64,000 nt of DNA from Heliocidaris tuberculata (Eukaryota > Echinodermata > Echinoidea > Camarodonta > Echinometridae): NCBI GenBank assembly GCA_025618425.1, contig CM046845.1:2774541-2838540 (forward strand), read 5' to 3'. The notes below the pieces were generated by a model. The model made no database searches, was not told where the DNA came from, and saw only the letters and a program-made list of their open reading frames with translations. The position numbers and the translations under genes were made by a program. Shown here piece after piece: positions 33,896 through 64,000 of this stretch (position 1 is its first letter; every line of letters begins with the position of its first letter).

Positions 33896-36169
33896 ATGGG
33901 CACTAATCAGACGAAAACGAGCACTTATCGGATTTCAAAAGGGGCACTCATATATTTCTCATCATTGAAAAATGTTGACAAATCATTTGATTCTAGATAT
34001 GCCCCCTCTCTAAGACGACACACTACAGAAAATAATATGAACAAACTAGCATTATCGTTAAATAAGGAAAATTGGACCAATGTTTTAAGCTCAAAAAATG
34101 TTGACGAATCATTCGATAATTTCATGAATATCCTTCATAAACATCTTGATAAAACAATTCCTTTGTCTAAAAACAAGCCTAAATATAAGAAGAACCCCAA
34201 ATTACCCTGGATCACAAAATCTCTCTTACGATCAATTAATAGGAAAAACAATCTTTTTTATAAATATAAGTCTAACCCCTGTGACAAAACTCGTAATAAG
34301 TATACATCTTACAAAAATGTTTTGACTAATCTGATACGAAATGCCAAAAAATCTTATTATCGCAATCAGCTGGATCTTTTTAGAAACAACATCCAAATGA
34401 CTTGGAAAGTAATTAACAATGTCCTTAATAAACAGAAAAAGAATAATCAAACCATTAATAAGATTTGCCACATGAATAGGGAAATAACCAGTTACAACGA
34501 GATATGTGATGTTTTTAATAAATACTTTTCCAACATTGGTTCAGATTTAGCAGAAAAGATCCCTGCAACTGACATACCTTTTACGAGATTTTTGAAAAAT
34601 CCCGTCCCTAATTCGTTATTTCTATTTCCAACCAATACAAAAGAGGTATTTGAAATTGTAAATAAATTACCTAGCAAAAAGAGTTCGGGATTTGACGAAA
34701 TTGACAATATATTGTTGAAAAATATCATTCCACAAATAGCGCAACCTCTTGTTCACATATTTAACCTTTCACTCACATCTGGAATTGTACCGAAAAATAT
34801 GAAGATAGCGAAGGTTGTCCCCATATATAAGAAAGGCGACCAAACAAAATTGGGTAATTATAGGCCGATATCACTCCTGACCTCTTTTTCAAAAGTTTTA
34901 GAAAAAATTGTGTATTCTCGAACCATAAGATTTGTCCGCAATAATAATATCTTTTCTGATAATCAATTTGGTTTCCGTGAGAAGCATAGTACTATACACG
35001 CTACTCCGACGTTTATTCATAAAGTAGCAACTGCAATAGACAACCACTTCCATACAATTGGTATTTTCTTAGACTTCTCCAAGGCCTTTGATACAATTGA
35101 CCATAAAATATTATCAAAAAAATTATCTCACTATGGGATAAGAGGTAAGGCCTTGGAGTGGTTTCAAGACTACCTTTTAGATAGAAAACAATTTGTTATT
35201 TTGAATGGCGAAAGGTCATCAATGCAAAGTATTAACTGTGGAGTTCCACAAGGCAGTTTACTTGGACCTTTGCTTTTCTTACTTTATATCAATGACATTC
35301 AGCATTGCTCTCACTTATTCTCCTTCATTTTATTTGCAGACGACTCGAACATCTTCTTGTCAGATCCCGATCCACATAAACTTCTCAGAGCTGCAAACTG
35401 CGAATTGGAAAATGTTTCTCAATGGATCAAATCTAACAAATTGTCAATTAATCTACAAAAAACAAAGTTTATGTTATTTAGCAACACTCTTCATAATCTT
35501 CCTGGTGATTTGACAATTGATAATACCACTCTTGAGAAAGTCAGCTCTACTAAATTTTTAGGTATAATAATTGACGAAAAATTATCTTGGAAATTTCATA
35601 TAAACGAAGTGTGTAAAACAATTTCCCGTAATGTTGGAACTATAAATAAATTAAAACATGTATTCCCACCTTCCACCCTCCTCATGCTCTATTCTACACT
35701 AATCCTACCACATCTTACGTATGGTATTCTAGCTTGGGGCAACGCTTCGAAAGTTCAGCTTGAGAGACTTTATCTACTACAGAAGAAAACGCTCCGTATC
35801 ATATTTAATAAAAGTTTCCTTACTCATGCCAATCCAATGTTCTATGACAACAAAATATTGAAAATTCATGACGTATATCTTTTTCATCTTGCACAATTCA
35901 TGCATAAATACAATAATCACGAATTGCCAAATATATTTACAAATTTGTTTACTAGAAATAGCGCCATTCACAAATATCCAACAAAACAATCAAATTTCTT
36001 CCATACACCTCTTACCCGAACATTATTTGCCAAAAAAATATTTACCTTTGCTGGCACCAAGCTCTGGAATTCATTGGATGATAGTTTAAAACTGCCACAA
36101 AGTCTTTTCAGTTTTAAACAAAAAATGAAGAAAATGTTGATTAATAACTATAAAAGTTCCTTATATTGA
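33896..36169 (+). CDS. Reverse transcriptase ORF of a non-LTR retrotransposon
   Basis: 757 codons without a stop. The first roughly 20 residues derive from the host transposon repeat (the ATG lies in it), so they are not original. RT blocks seen in order: KVVPIYKKGD..NYRPISLL (block 1-2), FGFREKHST, IFLDFSKAFDTIDH (catalytic Asp), GVPQGSLLGPLLFLLYIND, FADDSNIF (active-site FADD form of YADD), SINLQKTKFMLF and KFLGIIIDEKLSW, then the C-terminal LILPHLTYGILAWGN and GTKLWNSLDDSLK. An endonuclease domain is missing, so it could not insert on its own. The intact frame suggests a recent insertion. Clade assignment is by look only. Confidence 0.93.
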   Translation: MGTNQTKTSTYRISKGALIYFSSLKNVDKSFDSRYAPSLRRHTTENNMNKLALSLNKENWTNVLSSKNVDESFDNFMNILHKHLDKTIPLSKNKPKYKKNPKLPWITKSLLRSINRKNNLFYKYKSNPCDKTRNKYTSYKNVLTNLIRNAKKSYYRNQLDLFRNNIQMTWKVINNVLNKQKKNNQTINKICHMNREITSYNEICDVFNKYFSNIGSDLAEKIPATDIPFTRFLKNPVPNSLFLFPTNTKEVFEIVNKLPSKKSSGFDEIDNILLKNIIPQIAQPLVHIFNLSLTSGIVPKNMKIAKVVPIYKKGDQTKLGNYRPISLLTSFSKVLEKIVYSRTIRFVRNNNIFSDNQFGFREKHSTIHATPTFIHKVATAIDNHFHTIGIFLDFSKAFDTIDHKILSKKLSHYGIRGKALEWFQDYLLDRKQFVILNGERSSMQSINCGVPQGSLLGPLLFLLYINDIQHCSHLFSFILFADDSNIFLSDPDPHKLLRAANCELENVSQWIKSNKLSINLQKTKFMLFSNTLHNLPGDLTIDNTTLEKVSSTKFLGIIIDEKLSWKFHINEVCKTISRNVGTINKLKHVFPPSTLLMLYSTLILPHLTYGILAWGNASKVQLERLYLLQKKTLRIIFNKSFLTHANPMFYDNKILKIHDVYLFHLAQFMHKYNNHELPNIFTNLFTRNSAIHKYPTKQSNFFHTPLTRTLFAKKIFTFAGTKLWNSLDDSLKLPQSLFSFKQKMKKMLINNYKSSLY

Positions 36170-36276
36170 TTGGCCTGCTCCCTCCCCTTCTCCCTCCTTC
36201 TTTCTTTCTCTCCCCTCTCTCTCTCTCCCTCTCTCTCTCTCTCCCTCTCTCTCTCTTCTGCTTCTTTTTGCATTTC

Positions 36277-36308
<32 letters not shown>

Positions 36309-36727
36309 GTCCTGTACCTTCCTTATTTTTTGTATACGTTGTCAACCAGTGCTGGGCTAATCCCATATTTTGTGTGAAAAATAAATTTGCTAGTATAAAT
36401 GCATAATCGTATTCTTTTGGGACCTAAGTAATACAAGCTTCGCTTTTAATTTAGGTTCCACCACTTTTGTTTTACTATAAGTTCCTCCACAATCTTTGTG
36501 AATATCTCATTTAATCTTTGTACTGTACTTATGATCTAGTTTGTATAATTATTATGTTTTACTTTCGTGTTATATTCTTTACAAACATTGTAATTATGTC
36601 ATTTTTGTATTATCTTTCTTACTTTGTACATCATTGATATTCATTTATGATTGTTATGTATATTGTATTTCAACTTGTTGGAAAAAAAACAGAAGTGGAA
36701 AAAAAATAAATTCAAAAAATTCAAATA
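33955..36727 (+). mobile_element. Non-LTR retrotransposon (CR1/jockey-like), 5'-truncated, nested
   Basis: The reverse-transcriptase-bearing element sits inside the 33071-36921 element: transposon repeats resume on both sides. It lacks an upstream endonuclease, so it is 5'-truncated. The 3' UTR contains (CT)n and (GT)n tracts and ends near AATAAATTCAAAAAATTCAA. No target-site duplication was fixed because the host repeats are degenerate. Confidence 0.9.
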
Positions 36728-36929
36728 TGAGGTTAAAATGGCCACTTATCAGAAGGTGAAAAGGGCACTTATTAGAAAGAAAACAGGGGCACTATACGAA
36801 GAAAAAGGGGCACTTATCAGCTATGAAAAGGGGCACTTTTCATAGATAAAAAGGGGCACTTTTGGGGTACTTGAAAAAGTGGGGGGCACTGTGCCCCCCC
36901 CCCCCGGGTGCGCCGCCTCTGGACGAATT

Positions 36930-39900
36930 TCAAATGTATTGAACCGGATAAATTGTACAATTCACACGATTCTTATTCTTGTTGTCTTGTCTTTTTACTC
37001 TGCAATTCATGTAATCATTTTTGCATTATGATGGACCTATATATTTCAAAGTTTTAAAAAAGAAAGAGGGAGGAATATTTAATGCAGAGTAGGAAGGCCG
37101 AAGCTAGGAAGAAGATAGAGTGAAGGGAAAGTGGTACAATAACGTAAGGAAGGAGGGAGCTAATAGAGAGAGAGAGAGAGAGGAAGAGAGAGAGGGGGGC
37201 AGGGGAGGAGGGAGACTGGAGGATGTTTACAAGCAAACTTTTTTTTAAAGGTCCTTCCACTTGCAAACATTTTCTTTTTGTAGTATATTACAATACGTAC
37301 ATGTATAGCCGTTTTATGTAAACAGTCGGATGTATGACATTTGCTCCTGCGACAAATGCTCCGGTCCAACTTTGCCATGCTACCTAAACCTAAACCTAAA
37401 CCTAACCCTAACCCTAACCCTAATCTTCACATTCTCCTGAACAAAAAACAAATCATGACCTTGACCTTAACCTTTGACCTTTCGAGATATGGACTGTGGA
37501 GCAAATGTCGCAGGAGCAAATGTCGGCGCCCCAAACAGCCTCGTCAATATGCCTATGTATCGAACTTATATTATATAAATGTATAGACTTAGTGCATTGT
37601 GTATTATGTATTACGTAATATGTACTATATCATGTATTATACAAATATACAATACCTTTCGAGGATCTAGCAAAATCTATGAGCTAATGAAGAGGCATAA
37701 ATAGTAGTGCTTGAAGTGGAATAAACTGAACTGAACTGAACTGGTAAAGGCAAGCCTATCATATACAATAAGGTGTTTAGAGGGAGAGAGAGAGGGGTTG
37801 TGACCTAATTCAAGTGTAGGCCATGTCACTACAGTGATAATACAGTAATAATTACTGCAATGACAGGCATATTAACATAAGTCAATTAGTAGGCTTGATT
37901 GCACCTGTCACTGAAGTGCATATTCACCTCTATACTCACTGAATACTTATACTGCATATTCGAAGCAACGAAATATCGATGTCCAATCCTAGTTCATAAC
38001 ATTGACATGATTTATAAATGTTTGGCAAAGGAAGGTTTGAAGGAAAGCTGCAGCATTACCAAAAAATGAATGAATTAAAATTCATTATTATGTTTTCCTC
38101 CGTTATGTGGCCCTGCGGCCTTGAGCAGTGTACTCTCCCTTTCACTCCCCGGCTCGCGATCCGATATCCCCGCACCGACTTCACTAATCCCTACGCAAAT
38201 TGCACTATGGAAACGTGTAAACGATTATGATTGATTAGTCTATTTTGAGACCAATTAATATAAACATATTAGGTATTACAACAAATTTTCTCTTTATGAG
38301 TGATTAAATGAAATTCACAGATTAATTTCAATTAGACTGGATATTTATGAATAGTTATCATGATCTATTAAGAGTTAAGAATACAATTTTTTTTAAATTA
38401 TCAACATTATTTTTGTTTGCGCATTGATTAAGACCAGCTACGGCCCTTAGGCCCAGACCCCAGCTCAAATTGATGCATTGCCTTGCCTTCATTTCAACTT
38501 GTAACATCGCTAAAACAGTCTACATGAAGCCTCAATAACTGAGTCCACGGGGTTGAGAACATCAACAGAATAAAAGACGAATGGCTTTGGAAATAACCTG
38601 GAATTTAACTAGCTAGTGGAGGCTTGTTTTGTGACCAGTCACTCAGGGCAGCGAAGCAGTCAGCGAAGCTAGCTAGCCTAGCGTTCGATTAAAGGGCCAC
38701 GGTAGCCGTGCGGTAGCCGGACAATAGAAGGACTGGCTTGGCACGGAAGAACAGGTATGGTAGTGGACCCTATTTCCGAACACTTTTCACAAAATCAACC
38801 ATTGCAAATAAATTATTACATGAATATCTGTCAAACTTACACAATATAAATGCTCAAAGTCAGAGAAAGAAGTTGATGGAATTTTAAAAAGACAACGTAG
38901 ATTTATTATACGATATTCCCTTCCAAGCTAACTCCTTCACAAGGTTATATTATAACCTTGTTCATTGGATAAGTGCTCCTTCCCAACGACGCGGCGTTTT
39001 GGTCCCTTGAAAAAGGTATTGTACGTGCGCCCCCTATGGGAAAAGACACATCCTACCCCGATTTCGGGCTAATGGGATGAAGACTGGGGGTGACGAGAGA
39101 GCAGGTTATAAAATGTTACTTATGTTTTTTGCCTCGTGTTATGATCTTCTGCCCTGTGTTCTGTGTGTCAAATAGTGTGGAGAACATATGCGTAGTCCCA
39201 TGCGTATGAAAGCCATTTTATGCGCTTAACTGTACGTGTTCAGTAATACAATGCTGTTCGGAAATACAATCCCTGACTATACCAGTTAGTGTTTGTAGAA
39301 ATCACAAGTGAGCGAGGCAGTGCATGACATGCAATCATATTTTCTTTGTTAGTGGAACCAGTGCTGCAGCTTTGAAAAAGAAGATCTTACACAGTCACAG
39401 CTCAGAAGAATATATATCCTAGACTCTAGTTCCTAGTAGAAAATCTATTGCCATTGTCATTGATATTGCTCGTCAATTGGCACGAAGCATTGATCTGTGT
39501 CTCATAATCACTAAATCAGCCACTAAAGCCTAAAAGGCATGCTACATGTACAAGGTCCTAAACTCAAGCTACATGTACACACCCTGCAAATATGCGCAAT
39601 GCGAAGCGTTTGATGCGTCAAATTTCTGCTGTGACTAAGCAATGGGAATATCATTTATGTTTGCTAAAAAGAATGAGTAATTTCTCTATATTTTTGTGAT
39701 CTTGGAAATCGGTGTGAAATTCACATTAGTTACATGTAGCTTCAAAATCAAGATTTGCATTCATTTATTACATATGCGTAGCTTTAATATCCTTTCATTT
39801 TGTCGAACAAAATTGACACAGGCATCGACATCGCCTTGAAAATGAATGTTATTGACATTCTTCAATCATAATTTTTTCAGGGAATTAACTTCAGAATATG

Positions 39901-40787
39901 TAGAACCAAGATATTTAAAGAAATTTGCATAAACCCCTGAATAAAACAACTTTTTAGGGGCTGGAAACTAAGTGCGTAGCTTTAGGACTCCCCGTCATAC
40001 AATGAATTAACAGTTACCGAGTTATCAGTTAGACCTTATTTTGTTGATCTCATATTGTAATTTGCGCCCATGTAGATCTAGTCCCATTTATTTGACTGAC
40101 TGTGATGTGTTACATGTCGTTTTTCCAGAAAGTTTGTAATTCAGAAGGTCTGTCTTTTTGAAGGTTCGTTATTCTGAAAAATGAGATTGACTTCAAAATC
40201 CCGAAAGTAAAAAAGGGTTCATAATTTCAAACTTTAAGGATTGTAATTAATTCCAAAATGTTATGTAGGGCTCTGTTGCCCTATTGCTCTATTACCCTAT
40301 TTCATTTTCGGAATTATGAACCCCATTTCATTTTCGAAATTATGAAACCCCTGCTATGGGAAATTTGTGTTTCAGAATTACGAACATTCGGAATTACGAA
40401 CCTTCAGAAAATGTAAATACCGTATATTAATGATTAATATTTGAATCAAATAATGTCTACCAGGTACATGATTATACCATGTTATACTTAAACCCTTGTC
40501 TGTTCTGGAAGCTGTTTTTCATGCCATTATGTTTTGTCTAGATGCTACAGTGTACCTATCGACAGGTAGATCTAGCATTTTTCTCTTTATTTTAGGTGAA
40601 GGAATTAAATTTGTGTATAACCTGCCATTATAAATCTACATGAGCTTCAAATAATTTTGAGACCCTCTCGATTAAGTGTTCATGTAGACGTCAATTTCAA
40701 TTCTTCATCAGGATAACACTTATTTTGTGTGATGCTGTGGACTGGAGCTAGGCTTTACCCTCTGACCATCTGAAGCAAGAGGCTACA
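36930..40787. other. Region upstream of the NACHT gene; repeats and possible 5' leader
   Basis: Apart from the MITE at 37328-37532 it holds a LINE 3' tail ending AATAAACTGAACTGAACTG (about 37540-37745), GA-rich sequence at 37160-37200, and palindrome-like TTCGGAATTACGAACCTTC repeats at 40115-40420. A G/C-richer stretch at 38630-38755 ending GAAGAACAG|gtatgg could be a non-coding first exon of the NACHT gene (inference). No coding exon recognised. Confidence 0.45.
37328..37532. mobile_element. MITE with telomere-like core, 8-bp TSD (copy 2)
   Basis: Same family and orientation as 14762-14970: 27-bp TIR starting GACATTTGCTCCTGCGAC, a (CCTAAA)/(CCCTAA) core at about 37381-37422, and CTTGACCTTAACCTTTGACC. 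Flanks AAACAGTC (37320-37327) and AAACAGCC (37533-37540) are an 8-bp TSD with one mismatch. 205 bp. Confidence 0.92.
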
Positions 40788-63385
<22,598 letters not shown>

Positions 63386-63388
63386 GTT

Positions 63389-63690
63389 GGTAATAATAAT
63401 AATAATAATAGTGGGTCCTTTTATCATACTCAAGTCTGTCACACTTGACACTCTCGGCGCTCCAGTATTATTACCCCGGCTTAAGCAGGGCTGCCTTTGT
63501 GGCACTCTTGGATTCCAAGGAATTAATTCCTGCCAGGTACCCATTTACTTCACCTGGGTCAAGTGTGGCAAATTTGGATTAATGTCTTGCCAAAGGATAT
63601 TAATTGTGATGTACATGGCAGGGACTTGAACCCTTTACCTTGTGATCCATAGTCTGATGACTTGTCTACTAGACTGTGACACACGGTCAT
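63389..63690 (-). repeat. tRNA-derived SINE
   Basis: (AAT)n at 63389-63411, then GGCTTAAGCAGGGCTGCC, CAGGTACCCATTTACTTCACC, TCTTGCCAAAGGATATTAAT, B-box-like GGGACTTGAACCC and head CTACTAGACTGTGACAC. It begins three bases after the donor of the last visible NACHT gene exon. Confidence 0.88.
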
Positions 63691-64000
63691 TTGACTATCC
63701 CTGATTTGTAACAGTTTAGGCCTTTCCTCTTAAATGAATTTTTACTATAACCCTCAAGGTTCATTTTACTTTTCATCTGCCTATTCAGGTTGTCAATAAG
63801 AAGATTGAAATTTCTTATATACATCCTTTAAAAGGATACTCAACCGCAGATTGTGGACGTTTTTATGCCGCGAGAGGGCACCGTGATCGTTACCTGATCA
63901 TGCCGTTGCCCCCCGGAGCGCAAACTTCGGACAGACTGTTCGTCGCGCAACATGCACGCTCCGCCTGAGCTCGAGCTCTCGTGCGAGATTCGGTCGGCTT
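63691..64000. other. Intron of the NACHT gene to the window end
   Basis: No further exon seen. The last 170 bases turn GC-rich (GCCGCGAGAGGGCACCGTG and CGAGCTCTCGTGCGAG) and may be the start of another repeat element. Confidence 0.4.

Larger units (their letters stand above)
33071..36921. mobile_element. hAT-like element with perfect 8-bp TSD, hosting a LINE
   Basis: Flanked by GACGAATT on both sides (33063-33070 and 36922-36929). The inverted ends are CAGGGGCGGCGGAGC and CAGAGGCGGCGCACC. Outside the nested retrotransposon, the interior is made of degenerate 20-30-bp units around AAAAGGGGCACTTATCAGAA (33715-33955 and 36735-36880). GCGAGCGAAGCGAGCGAGC-like motifs occur at 33325 and 33440. No transposase ORF seen; without the LINE the element would be about 1.1 kb. 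Confidence 0.9.

Overview
The window looks like animal nuclear DNA, most likely from a marine invertebrate deuterostome; a sea urchin or other echinoderm is my best guess, an inference from gene content and repeat style. It has long introns with GT..AG (one GC..AG) borders, many microsatellites and long G/C homopolymers, tRNA-derived SINEs, CR1/L2-like non-LTR retrotransposon pieces and a dense load of MITE-type DNA transposons. No prokaryotic, plasmid or viral organisation is seen.

Layout. (1) 53-8263, + strand: part of a SAMHD1-like HD-domain gene (8 exons seen, 5' end outside the window). Its key catalytic/metal positions are changed, one exon carries two single-base frameshifts, a decayed exon copy sits upstream of a good exon, and no C-terminal exons are found, so it is a pseudogene or a dead paralogue. 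(2) 18881-10912, - strand: a complete ten-exon renal-type (membrane) dipeptidase, 441 aa, all zinc ligands present. (3) 18882-23272: intergenic, with a 5'-truncated LINE, AT-rich tandem duplications and a TIR element. (4) 31664-23273, - strand: a complete seven-exon CYP2-like cytochrome P450, 503 aa, with introns full of mobile elements, including a Tc1/mariner-like element. (5) 33071-36921: a DNA transposon with a perfect 8-bp target-site duplication into which a non-LTR retrotransposon with a 757-codon ORF has inserted. (6) 40788 to beyond 63385, + strand: 22 in-phase exons (1283 codons seen, 3' end outside the window) of a large protein combining a putative N-myristoylation site, a long unassigned region, a malectin-like domain, an F-box-associated (FBA, NCCRP1-type) lectin-like domain, a DUF4062 domain and a NACHT/STAND NTPase.

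The genes do not form an operon or pathway. Dipeptidase and P450 are ordinary metabolic enzymes. The most interesting item is gene 6, a predicted intracellular STAND ATPase with two glycan-binding-type domains in front of DUF4062-NACHT, which suggests a glycan-sensing innate-immune or quality-control switch. The second is a family of short 8-bp-TSD elements that carry telomere-like arrays inside 27-bp inverted repeats.
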